Source: Spirochaetota bacterium
GTDB lineage: Bacteria > Spirochaetota > UBA4802 > UBA5550
Reading direction: 5' to 3'
DNA length: 64,000 nucleotides
Assembly: GCA_017999915.1 (NCBI GenBank)
Contig: JAGNKX010000001.1
Coordinates: forward strand, 248,001-312,000
This document shows, piece after piece, positions 1-9,700 of the stretch. A model generated the notes under the pieces. The model saw only the letters and a list, made by a program, of their open reading frames with translations. It did not search any database and was not told the DNA's origin. The translations under genes and the position numbers were made by a program. Within the stretch, counting starts at the first letter, position 1. Each line of letters starts with the position of its first letter.

Positions 1-2030
1 GATATGGTCATGCCGTCGATGCCGGAGGCAAGGTAGTCGCCGGAGCTGTCATACACGTCAATGGTCACATCCTCCGTGCCGGGGCCCAGTCCGTTCCCGA
101 TATAGCGCTGGCCTATGCATCCGAAGGATATGAAGCGCCGCCACCCCTTCATGTACGCGTCCATGAGAAGCGAGGCGTCGCTCCCCTCGCCCTCCGGAGG
201 GAACCCGGAGGCGTTGATCGCCAGGACCGTTTCGTGGCGCGCCGGGGCCCGCAGGGTATGGCGGGTGTCGAGGTCAATCAATCGATAACCGATTTCAGCT
301 GCGGCGCCGCCGTCATCAAGGCGGGGAAATCCCTTGAAGATTCCCGTGAGCTCGCTTCGCACGATGTGGAGGATATGGCTCCGCTTTTTCCCGCCCGTCG
401 GATACCGCCGGTCATTGAGCAGGGTCAGGGCCCTGATCGCGATCTCGGCCGTGGCCGTGTCCTTGATCCCGCCGGTGATCATCCTGAGAACGGCCCGCAG
501 GTCGTCATAGGTCCAACCGGGAATGCCGTCGCGGACATAGCTGAAGAGATCGTACCCGCCGTTCTCCATGAGGCGCCTGATGTCGCTTTCCACGGACGCG
601 GCCATGGCATGGCTGAGATAGGCCTCGGAGGTGAAATCGCACGGTTCAGTGTCCCTGGGCATGGCAACGGGCTTCCCGAACTTATCCGTGCAGGAAAGCC
701 TTAGCCTCCCCTCGGAATTTTTCGCGATATTAAATATGAAGGCGCCGCCGTCGGTGTGGCTTCCGCCCCGGGCGTTCCAGTAGCGGTCGGCCACCGGGCA
801 TATCCGGGGATCGTCATTGGAAAGGCTGAGGAGCGTCGCGTCGATGGCCTGCTTTTCCGATCCGATGAGACCCACCTGAACCTCGCCGTCGCAGAAGGCG
901 AACACCTGGGGGCGAAGCATGGCGGTATCGGTGATGCCGAGGAGCTGGAACTGCTTCCGGACCGCGTCGTTCCGCGCTATGATGAAGAACCAGGGCCCGT
1001 CCGGCGAGCCGTGTATGTGCGTGGCCTGAATGGCCCGGTAGACGCCCTGTTTATCCTCAGGGAGCCGGTCGAAGTCGAGCTCCGTCGTGGGGGCCATGGC
1101 CTCGATGATGTATTCAAGAGGATAGCGGTAGGTGCGGTTCAGCAGGTCGAAGAGCAGGACCGATACCTCGGTGTCGGTGAGGAACTGGGGACGGATGTTC
1201 CTCTGCAGCAGGTGCTCGGAAACGGAATGGTAATTGGCGAAGTCCCCGTTGTGCACCAGGGCAACGTTCACTCCCGTGAAGGGGTGGGCCCCGGCGGGGT
1301 GCCAGACGCGGCCCTTGGTAGGGAAGCGCTGGTGGGCGATCCAGACATGGGCGCGGAGGTCCTCGATCATGTAATACTGGGTCACCGCCTCAGCGTATCC
1401 GACAACCTTCAGGATCATCATGTTCCTGCCGTTGGATAGGACGAAGGCCTGCTTGTCCCCCAGGGAGGCGTAAAAGGTCTGGTTGAGCCTGAAGCTGTTC
1501 TGGTTCAGGAATTCCTCTTCCCCTTCGCGGCGGTCCAGATCGAGGAGTTTATTTTCATTAATAAAAGAATCAAGCACCGCCGGTTTGACACGCACGAAAT
1601 AGCGGCACACGTCCGGCGGCCTCACTTCCAGGCCGGGGACCTTTTTCCAGTCATCGACCGTATCGAGCATCGCCCTGTGGGCTATGTCAAAGAAAGGATC
1701 GATGAATTGTTTTTCCACCTCGGGCTGCGACGCCGGGTCCAGATAGGCCACGTGGACCATGTAGCAGTCGTCGAGGATTTCCCTGGTCACGCCGAGCTCT
1801 TCCGGCACGAATCCCACCGCCGCTATGCCGCCGCCCTTGCCGTTGCCGCGGTTGTGCATCTGCTTGGAGGGCTCGTGAATGTGCTTGCCCGGGACAGGCT
1901 CGGAGCAGCAGAAACCGACGACGCCGCAGCCACCCTCCTCTTCGCATTTCCCGGCCTTCGCCGGCAACCCGAATTCCGCGACGAGCCTTTTCCTGGAATC
2001 GATGATGTGTTCTATCAGGTTGTTCTTCAC
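1..2030 (-). CDS. Glutamate synthase-type class II glutamine amidotransferase fused to GXGXG domain (partial, runs off left edge)
   Basis: This gene starts at a GTG whose last two bases overlap the stop of the upstream FMN subunit (GTGA overlap), so the two are translationally coupled. About 676 codons are in the window and the C-terminus lies beyond base 1. The N-terminus carries GGCGVVGF, giving a probable nucleophile Cys35 exposed after propeptide cleavage, as in class II (Ntn) amidotransferases that release ammonia from glutamine. The middle keeps amidotransferase landmarks such as RFPTKG and HNGDF. From about residue 640 the sequence YIGNGLGPG...SSGDYLASG is the start of the GltB GXGXG beta-helix domain. 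The FMN/3Fe-4S synthase domain is absent here and encoded separately just upstream, so this is a split glutamate synthase. Exact substrate is not proven: glutamate synthase or a related N-methylglutamate synthase-like enzyme are both possible. Confidence 0.85.
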   Translation of the reverse strand, partial: MKNNLIEHIIDSRKRLVAEFGLPAKAGKCEEEGGCGVVGFCCSEPVPGKHIHEPSKQMHNRGNGKGGGIAAVGFVPEELGVTREILDDCYMVHVAYLDPASQPEVEKQFIDPFFDIAHRAMLDTVDDWKKVPGLEVRPPDVCRYFVRVKPAVLDSFINENKLLDLDRREGEEEFLNQNSFRLNQTFYASLGDKQAFVLSNGRNMMILKVVGYAEAVTQYYMIEDLRAHVWIAHQRFPTKGRVWHPAGAHPFTGVNVALVHNGDFANYHSVSEHLLQRNIRPQFLTDTEVSVLLFDLLNRTYRYPLEYIIEAMAPTTELDFDRLPEDKQGVYRAIQATHIHGSPDGPWFFIIARNDAVRKQFQLLGITDTAMLRPQVFAFCDGEVQVGLIGSEKQAIDATLLSLSNDDPRICPVADRYWNARGGSHTDGGAFIFNIAKNSEGRLRLSCTDKFGKPVAMPRDTEPCDFTSEAYLSHAMAASVESDIRRLMENGGYDLFSYVRDGIPGWTYDDLRAVLRMITGGIKDTATAEIAIRALTLLNDRRYPTGGKKRSHILHIVRSELTGIFKGFPRLDDGGAAAEIGYRLIDLDTRHTLRAPARHETVLAINASGFPPEGEGSDASLLMDAYMKGWRRFISFGCIGQRYIGNGLGPGTEDVTIDVYDSSGDYLASGIDGMTI

Positions 2031-3610
2031 GCCTTGCGCTCCACGTCATTAGTATAGTCTAGATGCATCAGCAGATCCGAACGGCCCCGCAGCTTCTTGA
2101 TGCTGTCGAGGCCCAGCCGCCGGAGGATCCTCATGAGCTCGTTCCTCCAGGCATTGTAAGTGTTGATAAGCCGCTGGGTTCCCCATTCCAGATCGATCTT
2201 CCGCACCAGCTTCTTGTCGGTGGTAGCGATGCAGCGGGGGCATCCGCGGCCGGCAGAGCAGCGCCCGCACCGAACGCACCCGAGGGCGACCATTTCCATG
2301 GTGCCGACGATGACCCCGTCCGCTCCCATGGCGATGGCCTTGGCCACGTCGTAGGGATTGCGTATGCCGCCGCTGGCCATGAGCGTGACGTGTTCCCGCA
2401 CACCTTCGGCCACAAGGAAATTATGGACCTTGGGGATGGCGTATTCGATGGGCATGGCGATGTTCTTCTTGGCGATATCCGGGGCCGCGCCGGTGCCGCC
2501 GTACCCGCCGTCGATGTGCACGATGTGGGTGCCGGCGAAATAGCTCCCCACCGCCACCATGTCCACGTCGGTCGGTGTTGAAACCTTCGTCGAAACGAGG
2601 CAGCGGCGGTTCATGTGCTTGATCCAGTCGAGGTGCTTCATGTGGTCTTCTATGGAGTAGACGCTGTGGAAGGGGAAAGGGGAAAAGAGCGATATCCCCA
2701 CCACTGTTTCCCGCATCCGCGCCACGGCCGGGGTGTTCTTGTCCCCCAGGAGGTGTCCGCCGAGGCCCGGCTTCGCTCCCTGGGCGTATTTGAACTCGAC
2801 GATGGGGACCCGCTGGATTGTCTCCTCGCGCACGCCGAAAAGGCCGGTGGCGACCTGGGTGATCACGTGATCGTCATAGGGCCTCATCCGCTCCATGTAT
2901 CCGCCCTCGCCGGTGCAGGTGAAGGTGTTCCACGCCACGGCGGCCCGGGCCTTGGAAAGCTGCGTCGTATTGCTGACCGAGCCAAAGGACATCCCGCCTC
3001 CGTACCAGGGGACGTCAATCCTGATTTTCGCGCGGCCGTCATTGCGGCGGTTCAGCTCTATGCCGATATCGATGTCTTCAAGTTTTACCCGAACCGGGGG
3101 CGTTTCCGGAAACCTGAACCGGATGCGGTCAAAACCGCCGCCGGAGTTCCCGGTCTCAAAATCAAATTCGTAATCCTCGTTCGGGACCTCGCCGGTCTCG
3201 GCCATTTTCCACGTGGCCAGGATCATGTTCGCGGTCCACCGGTAGTCCCCGAGGGCCTTCATCATCGGATTTTCCTCTATCGTCAGGGCTCCCCGGGGGC
3301 AGGCGGTGATGCAGTAGCGTCCCTTTTTTTCGCACCGGGGTCCGATGCAGAGATGGCTCCTGGGCGCGGCGAAATACTTGTATCCCGGCTTCAGGACATG
3401 GACGCCCTGGGGACAGGTCGCTGCGCAGGCGCCGCAGAGGGCGCATTTCTCCTCGTCCCGGTAAATGACGTATTTGGCGAATTCATTGCGATAGCGCGGC
3501 GGCGCGTGACGGATCGTGCGCTCCTGCTTGAACTGAGGAGTCCGCGTCTTGAGGGTTTTTTCCGGAATGATGTCCTCAAGCCTGCAGTCGAGTTCCAAAA
3601 AGTTTGCCAA
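2027..3610 (-). CDS. Ferredoxin-FMN glutamate synthase core protein (split GltB synthase domain)
   Basis: A 527-residue protein if it starts at TTG 3610, the start I chose because AGGAGG lies just upstream of it at suitable spacing; it overlaps the preceding gene by 35 bp. The N-terminus holds two 4Fe-4S motifs (CALCGAC...C near residues 56-66 and a second set near 88-104). The rest is the FMN-binding TIM barrel of glutamate synthase: MSFGSVS, TGEGG, AQGAKPGLGG, SPFPFHSVYSIED and GGYGGTGAAP are all recognisable. A 3Fe-4S-type cysteine cluster (CVRCGRCSAGRGCP) sits near residue 443. In archaeal and some bacterial split glutamate synthases such a subunit makes glutamate from 2-oxoglutarate and channelled ammonia, with ferredoxin-type electrons. 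The amidotransferase/GXGXG partner is encoded immediately downstream. Confidence 0.88.
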   Translation of the reverse strand: MANFLELDCRLEDIIPEKTLKTRTPQFKQERTIRHAPPRYRNEFAKYVIYRDEEKCALCGACAATCPQGVHVLKPGYKYFAAPRSHLCIGPRCEKKGRYCITACPRGALTIEENPMMKALGDYRWTANMILATWKMAETGEVPNEDYEFDFETGNSGGGFDRIRFRFPETPPVRVKLEDIDIGIELNRRNDGRAKIRIDVPWYGGGMSFGSVSNTTQLSKARAAVAWNTFTCTGEGGYMERMRPYDDHVITQVATGLFGVREETIQRVPIVEFKYAQGAKPGLGGHLLGDKNTPAVARMRETVVGISLFSPFPFHSVYSIEDHMKHLDWIKHMNRRCLVSTKVSTPTDVDMVAVGSYFAGTHIVHIDGGYGGTGAAPDIAKKNIAMPIEYAIPKVHNFLVAEGVREHVTLMASGGIRNPYDVAKAIAMGADGVIVGTMEMVALGCVRCGRCSAGRGCPRCIATTDKKLVRKIDLEWGTQRLINTYNAWRNELMRILRRLGLDSIKKLRGRSDLLMHLDYTNDVERKA

Positions 3611-4982
3611 AGGTCTCCTCCTCAAGTTGTTCGAAAAACATCGCCCTGCCCACGTCTCCCCGGAGGCGGCGGGCGTCGCGCATCCCCATGGCTCCCATGA
3701 GCTCGATCAGCTGGTTGTGCCAGGCGCTGATCAGGTTCGTCATCCGGCCCACGGCATATTCCATGGTCACGTCCCGTATCTTGGCCGGGCATAGGTGACC
3801 CGCACTGCACCTGTCGCAAAGATGGCATTCCAGGGCTATGAGCAGCGGCAGCTCCACTGAAACCAAATCGGCGCCGCAGATGATGCCCTTGGCCATGTGC
3901 TCGGGAAGGGCGATGCCGCCGCCCGCCACCACCGTGACCTCGTCGCGGATTCCCTTCCGGATCAGCGCCGTGTGGATGGTCCTGATCATGTCCTTGATGA
4001 ACCTGGGTTTGGCCGCGCCTATCTCGCTGCCGTTGGTGTCAGCCACCACATGGATGACCTCGACGCCGCCGGCGGCCAGCTCCTCGGCGCGGCCGATGCC
4101 GTCGGCGTCCATGTTGATCCGCACCGACACGATGATGTTCCTGTTTATCCGTTTGAATTCCTCAATCCGTTCCCTGACATTCCCGCCATAGGGAATCTCG
4201 ACGAGCCTTGTTTTTGCCACTATGTCGGAAGGGAGCATCTTCGCGTCATGATCGAAGAAGAAGGCCAGATGGGGAAGATACAGTTCCGGATTGTTCATCG
4301 CCACAGGCCATTTGCCGGAATCGATGATTGCAATGAGGTCGGTCCTGAAGGCCGTTTCGGCGATAAAGGATTCAAGGACCGGCAATGAATAGTTCGACGG
4401 TATCATGTCTATTAAAAGCGGCATGGGAAGGGAGAGCAGGGGAGGAAGATCGGCACCCACCTGCGCGTCGCCGAAGGAAAGGTACGAGTTCTTTGACCCG
4501 ACATCCACCGCGGTGCTGATATACTCGCGGCCGTGGATCCCGTCCCTGGTGGGCCTCACGATCTCCGACATATCGGTCCACATCGAATCGAAGCCGTGGC
4601 CGGAAAATCTCCCCCCGTACCCGGCGCCGGACACTGGAATCTTGGCGGTCTCGGCCTGGAGCCACGTGGTATGGATGATCTCCGGCCTCCAGTAGCCGTT
4701 GCCGAGGTTCTCATAGGCCGGGTTAATGGAAAGGCGCAGCAGGTTCTTCGTGCATTCCTGCACGCAGGAGAGGCAGCCCATGCAGTCGAAGAAAAGGGCG
4801 TCCACGTCCTCGAGGTTCCTGATGTATTTCATCTCGTCCCTGTGGCGGTCGTATACGCACGCTTTTTTCACGCAGTTATGGCACCGCGCGCAATCCTCGC
4901 GCCAGTCGACGATGCCGTATTTTCCGACGCGGGGCCGGCGCGGCGGCACCGGTTTCGTTTCGATATGATATTTCTTGGGCAT
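3576..4982 (-). CDS. Divergent ferredoxin-FMN protein, glutamate synthase-like, lacking substrate motifs
   Basis: A 468-residue paralogue of the neighbouring FMN subunit. ATG 4982 is chosen because it starts right before the ferredoxin domain, with a GGGGAG element about 10 bases upstream. Two 4Fe-4S motifs are clean (Cys31/34/37/42 and 67/70/73/77). The C-terminal half retains a barrel ending in VVAGGGI...GADLVSVELPLL and a terminal cluster CHLCDRCSAGHLCP. The glutamate-synthase signatures TGEGG, AQGAKPG and the SIED loop are missing. I infer a redox or electron-transfer subunit rather than a second glutamate-forming enzyme. It lies 22 bp after metF and overlaps the next gene, so it belongs to the same operon. 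Function is not established. Confidence 0.75.
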   Translation of the reverse strand: MPKKYHIETKPVPPRRPRVGKYGIVDWREDCARCHNCVKKACVYDRHRDEMKYIRNLEDVDALFFDCMGCLSCVQECTKNLLRLSINPAYENLGNGYWRPEIIHTTWLQAETAKIPVSGAGYGGRFSGHGFDSMWTDMSEIVRPTRDGIHGREYISTAVDVGSKNSYLSFGDAQVGADLPPLLSLPMPLLIDMIPSNYSLPVLESFIAETAFRTDLIAIIDSGKWPVAMNNPELYLPHLAFFFDHDAKMLPSDIVAKTRLVEIPYGGNVRERIEEFKRINRNIIVSVRINMDADGIGRAEELAAGGVEVIHVVADTNGSEIGAAKPRFIKDMIRTIHTALIRKGIRDEVTVVAGGGIALPEHMAKGIICGADLVSVELPLLIALECHLCDRCSAGHLCPAKIRDVTMEYAVGRMTNLISAWHNQLIELMGAMGMRDARRLRGDVGRAMFFEQLEEETFGKLFGTRLQA

Positions 4983-5004
4983 GGCGTCACATCTCCCCTT
5001 CCAT

Positions 5005-5922
5005 TTAGTCTTTGACGGATAGGCCCGATTCCCCCAGGAGCCGCGGTATGATTTCTTCCTTGCCGCCCGAGAGAACATGGATTCCCCGGACGCCCTTCAT
5101 GTTCTTCAGGGCCTGGATGGTTTCGACGCAGATGGCAAGGCCTTCCTTTTTCTGGGCCGCCCCGTCTCCGGCCGATCGCAGCCGCTCCACCACGCTGTCG
5201 GGGATCTGGAACTCGGTGTAGGCATTCCGGAGACGCTCGGCCTCTTCGGCGCTCTCCAGGGGAAGGACCCCGGCAAGGATCGCCGTGGTCGCGCCAATGC
5301 CCGCCTGCTGCGCCGCCGCAAGCCACTGTCCGAATTCTTCGACATTAAAAACTGCCTGGGTCTGTATGAAAGCGGCGCCGCTTTCGGCCTTTTGGGCAAG
5401 GCGCAGCATGTTCAACTCGATGGGTTTCAGGGAGGGATTTGCCACCGCCCCTGCGGTCATGGAAAAAGAGCCGCCGATCCTGGCCCCGTTCAGGAGTTCT
5501 CCCTTGTGCGTCATGGCCTTGACCATGGCCAGGAGCTGGGTCGAATCGATGTCATAGACATTGGCCGACTCGGCGCTGTCCGTCAGGCTCTGGTGGTAGC
5601 CGGAAAGGCAGAGCAGGTTCCTGATCCCCAGCGTCGCGGCGCCCAGCAGGTCTGACTGGAGGGCTATGCGGTTCCTGTCGCGGGTGACGACCTGGAATAT
5701 CGGCTCTATCCCGGACTGGGCCAGCAATACCGAGGCCGCAAGGCTCGACTGGGCGACCCCGAAGGGATTATCGGACACGTTGACGGCCGAGGGCACCGCC
5801 TGCAGCGCCTGGAGGGCGCTTTTCATCGACGCGCCGTCGGTTTCAGCCTTCGGCAGGTATTCGGCGGTGACGATGAAATCCCCGTTCTGTATCTGATCGC
5901 TGAGCGTTTTTCCTGTTTTCAT
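5005..5922 (-). CDS. metF: Methylenetetrahydrofolate reductase (MetF family)
   Basis: A 305-residue protein starting at ATG 5922; a TTG two codons earlier is less likely. It reduces 5,10-methylene-tetrahydrofolate to 5-methyl-tetrahydrofolate with a bound flavin. The opening DFIVTAEYLPKAETDG matches the MetF start with its catalytic glutamate, and VSDNPFG, the ILAGVLPL segment, GAAFIQTQAVF and a C-terminal GIHVLSGG are all typical. It is a short MetF of the kind that often works with iron-sulfur partners rather than with NADH directly. The genes on both sides encode iron-sulfur proteins (MvhD-like upstream, ferredoxin-FMN downstream), which supports a non-NADH electron donor. No cobalamin-dependent methionine synthase is nearby. 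Confidence 0.9.
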   Translation of the reverse strand: MKTGKTLSDQIQNGDFIVTAEYLPKAETDGASMKSALQALQAVPSAVNVSDNPFGVAQSSLAASVLLAQSGIEPIFQVVTRDRNRIALQSDLLGAATLGIRNLLCLSGYHQSLTDSAESANVYDIDSTQLLAMVKAMTHKGELLNGARIGGSFSMTAGAVANPSLKPIELNMLRLAQKAESGAAFIQTQAVFNVEEFGQWLAAAQQAGIGATTAILAGVLPLESAEEAERLRNAYTEFQIPDSVVERLRSAGDGAAQKKEGLAICVETIQALKNMKGVRGIHVLSGGKEEIIPRLLGESGLSVKD

Positions 5923-5991
5923 GTTCAATTCCAGTCTATAAAAATATCTTTATTTATTGCCGCACCGGAGGCCGGACAGGGTCCCACGGGG

Positions 5992-6402
5992 TCAGGCTGT
6001 CAGAGCTGCCATGTTCTTGATGGAATCGCTAAATTCATGCAGCCGCGACAGGACCGGCTCGAGCCCCTGACCATTCACTGTTAATACCGCCATGCGGTCT
6101 TTTCCCATCCCAATTTCTTCAAGCAACGAATTGACTTCCTCGACCCGCTTGGGCGACCTGAGGTTTCCTTCAAGATAGTGGCATTTATTTTTCTCGCAGG
6201 TGATCATCAGGAGACCGTCGGCGCCCTTTTCGAAGGCCTTGATGAGATAGAGCAGATTGGCCTTGCCCGAACAGGGGAGGCTGATGATCCGGTATTCGAT
6301 TTCTTCATCGGCATGTACCGCGCGGTTCAATTCATCGCCATCCAGGCTGTTGGCGCAATAAAAGATGTATAATTTAACCTGCTTCTTTGTCGTACTATTC
6401 AC
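5992..6402 (-). CDS. MvhD/FlpD-type hydrogenase/heterodisulfide reductase iron-sulfur subunit
   Basis: A 136-residue protein starting at GTG 6402, preceded by AGGGG. The family (MvhD, FlpD) carries a 2Fe-2S cluster and passes electrons between hydrogenase or formate dehydrogenase and heterodisulfide reductase-like complexes. Four cysteines are well placed (Cys16, 44, 69, 74), and the blocks LIKAFEKGADGLLMITC and CHYLEGN match the family. The usual N-terminal WC pair is reduced to one cysteine. It is the first gene of the leftward operon, 69 bp before metF. In acetogens and related anaerobes MvhD is found with MetF and HdrABC; here HdrABC and MetV are not visible and glutamate synthase-like FMN proteins take their place. 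Confidence 0.82.
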   Translation of the reverse strand: MNSTTKKQVKLYIFYCANSLDGDELNRAVHADEEIEYRIISLPCSGKANLLYLIKAFEKGADGLLMITCEKNKCHYLEGNLRSPKRVEEVNSLLEEIGMGKDRMAVLTVNGQGLEPVLSRLHEFSDSIKNMAALTA

Positions 6403-6581
6403 AAGGCCCCTCTGACGAGTAGAGTATGAATCTTACCGAAGACGCATCACATGGTGCAGACGAAAAATTTTTCACTGCACAAATTTTGAAAACACTTTTC
6501 AGAGTGATAACTTTATCGTCAAGAAGAACTCTCATCAACAAATACGATTGAAAGCATTAATCTGAAAATTTTATTTTCATG

Positions 6582-6616
6582 TAACATTAATTTTAGCATT
6601 GCTAAACTTAATGTTA
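6582..6616. promoter_or_regulatory. 17-bp-arm inverted repeat, probable operator between the two glutamate synthase operons
   Basis: Arms at 6582-6598 and 6600-6616 pair around one central base with a single mismatch; the core reads TTTAGCA/TGCTAAA. Four copies of ATGTAA or its complement lie around it (6579-6584, 6631-6636, 6639-6644, 6685-6690), two of them forming the palindrome TTACATAAATGTAA at 6631-6644. The region is AT-rich, non-coding and lies between divergent operons, so a shared regulator site is likely. The regulator is unknown. Confidence 0.6.
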
Positions 6617-6629
6617 GAATAAATAAAAT

Positions 6630-6659
6630 TTTACATAAATGTAATGTGAAATTTATTAT
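6630..6659 (+). promoter_or_regulatory. Candidate sigma-70-type promoter of gltBD
   Basis: TTTACA at 6630-6635 and TATTAT at 6654-6659 are separated by 18 bp, each one mismatch from consensus. The -35 box overlaps the TTACAT/ATGTAA palindrome, so a protein bound there would affect initiation. The 353-bp gap 6403-6755 holds no gene. Confidence 0.45.
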
Positions 6660-6755
6660 AGTTATAGTATATTATTTCTGAGATTTACATAACGACTTGT
6701 TGCGATTCAGGCAGTTGATTTTTCATTTAAGATTCAATTCAGGAGAACTTGTTTC

Positions 6756-9700
6756 ATGTCAGACTCGTTGCCACCTCAGGAAGGACTCTACAACAGCGCC
6801 CACGAACACGATTCATGCGGCATCGGTTTCGTCGCTCACATAAAAGGAAAACGCTCCCACGAGATAATCGAGCGCGGCCTTGAAGTTCTTGAGCGCATGG
6901 AACACCGCGGAGCCGAAAGCGCGGACAACAAGACCGGCGACGGGGCCGGCATTCTCATGCAGATACCCCACGATCTGTACCGGGATGATATGGCCGCGCT
7001 CCCCGGTCCGGGAGAGTACGGCACCGGCATCGTATTCCTTCCCCGGAAGAAGAGCGAGGCCGAATCGTGCATGGCGGAACTGGAGCGCGTCGTCGGCGAG
7101 GAGGGCCTGTCCGTCATAGGATGGCGGGACATAGCCGTCGATAACTCGGTCCTGGGAACAATTTCAAAGGCTTCCGAACCGGCCATGAAGCAGATCTTCG
7201 TTTCCGGCGACGTCCCGATAGACAGGGACCTCCTCGAACGGAAGCTGTACGTCATACGGAAAATGACAGAGGACGCCATCAGGAATTCCTCCCACAGGGA
7301 AAAGCACCTCTTTTATATACCCTCCCTGTCGGGCAGGACCATCGTGTACAAGGGGATGCTCATGCCCGCGCAGGTGCGCCATTATTACCGCGACCTCAGG
7401 GACCCCCGCGCGGCCAGCGCCGTGGCCCTGGTCCACTCGCGTTTCAGCACAAACACCTTTCCGTCCTGGGACCTGGCCCAGCCCTTCCGGATGCTCGCCC
7501 ATAACGGCGAGATCAACACCGTCAAGGGAAACCGGTTCTGGATGTCGGCCCGCGAATCCACCTTCGCGTCATCCGTGTTCGGAGACGAGCTGAAAAAAAC
7601 AATGCCGGTCATCGAGCCGGGCAAAAGCGATTCGGCATCCTTTGACAACGTCCTGGAAATGCTCTACTACAACGGCCGGTCCCTTCCCCACGCCCTCATG
7701 ATGCTCATACCGGAATCATGGAACGAGAAAAACCCCATACCGGAAGAGCTGAAATATTTCTACGAGTTCCACTCCACCTTCATGGAGCCGTGGGACGGTC
7801 CCGCCTCCATGGTCTTCTGCGACGGACGCTACGTGGGGGGCACCCTGGACCGGAACGGACTGCGGCCGTCCCGCTACGTGATCACACGGGACGATCTCAT
7901 CGTCATGGGATCGGAGGTGGGCGTCCAGACCTTCCCCCCGGAGGCGATCATCTACAAGGGGCGTCTCATGCCGGGCAAGCTGCTCCTCGTTGACATGGAA
8001 CAGGGCCGCATCATCCCGGACGACGAGATCAAGCGCTCCATTTACACCCGAAAGCCCTATCAGCTCTGGGTCCAGCTCAACCGTATCAACCTGGAGGACC
8101 TTGACATGAAGGGTGACGCGCCGGTGGCGGTCGAATCGGAAGCGCTCCACGACCTACACCTCCTCCACGGATACACCCGCGAAGACGTCGAGGACATCAT
8201 CGTTCCCATGGCGGAGACGGCCCAGGAGCCGACCGGGTCCATGGGGACCGACACTCCCCTGGCGGTCTTTTCGGACAGGCCCCAGCGCCTTTTCAATTAC
8301 TTCAAGCAGTGCTTCGCCCAGGTGACGAACCCGCCCATAGACCCGATCCGGGAGGAGCTGGTCATGACCCTTACCAGCTACATCGGCGCGCAGAAGAACC
8401 TCCTGGACGAGACGCCCGAGCACTGCCGCATGATCAAGTTCAAGAGCCCCATATTCACCAACCGGAACATCGAGACCATCCGGCAGAACACGGATCCCGC
8501 GTTCAAGAGCATCACCCTGCCCATGACCTTCCCGGTCAGGACCGCGCCGGGCAGCATGAAGCGTGCCCTCGACAACCTCTGCATGAGCGTTGAGGAAAAA
8601 ATCGACCAGGGCTATTCCTACATAATACTGTCGGACCGGGGAGCCGACCGGGAGAACGCCCCCATACCATCGCTCCTCGCCTGCGCCGGCGTCCATCACT
8701 ACCTGATACGGACGAAGAAGCGCACGCGCATCGGACTCATCATAGAAACCGCCGAGGCCCGGGAGGTGATGCATTTCGCCCTCCTCTTCGGGTACGGGGC
8801 AAGCGCCGTGAATCCCTACGGCGCCTTCGCCACCATCCATGACCTGGTGCAGAAAGAGGAGCTCAAGAACCTGCGTTACATGAAGGCCGAGGACAATTAC
8901 ATCAAGGCCGTCAACAAGGGGCTTTTGAAAGTATTGTCAAAAATGGGAACCTCCACGCTGCGGAGCTACCGCGGGTCCCAGATCTTCGAGGCAGTCGGCC
9001 TCGGCGGGGACCTGATAGAAACCTATTTTACGGGAACGGATTCGCGCATCGGCGGCATCGGCATCGCCGAGGTGGAGCGCGAAGCGCTGATGCATCACGA
9101 TACCGCCTTCGTGAGAAGGCCGAGGCTCCTCGAGTCCCAGGGCGTATACCAGTTCCGCAAGGAGGGTGAGCGACACGCATGGAACCCGGAGTCGATTCAT
9201 CTTCTGCAGTGGGCCACCCGGTCCGGCGATTACGCCATTTACAAGAAATTCTCCGACCTGATAAACGGCCTGAACCGGCGTCCCCATTTCATCCGGGGAC
9301 TCTTCGACTTCAGGAAACAGACGCCCATACCGATAGACGAGGTCGAGAGCGAGAAGAACATCCTGAAGCGCCTCACCACCGGCGCCATGTCCTTCGGGTC
9401 CATATCGAAGGAGGCCCACGAGACCATTGCCGCGGCCATGAACGCCATCAGCGGCCGCAGCAATTCCGGCGAGGGGGGCGAAGACCCGGAGCGCTTCACG
9501 GCGCACCCGGACGGCGTCTCCACCCGGAGCGCCATCAAGCAGGTCGCCTCGGGAAGGTTCGGCGTCACCAGCAACTACCTGGCCAACGCGGACGAGCTCC
9601 AGATCAAGATAGCCCAGGGCGCGAAGCCGGGCGAAGGGGGACAGCTCCCCGGGTACAAGGTCGACAGGACCATCGCAAAGACCAGGCACTCGACCCCGGG

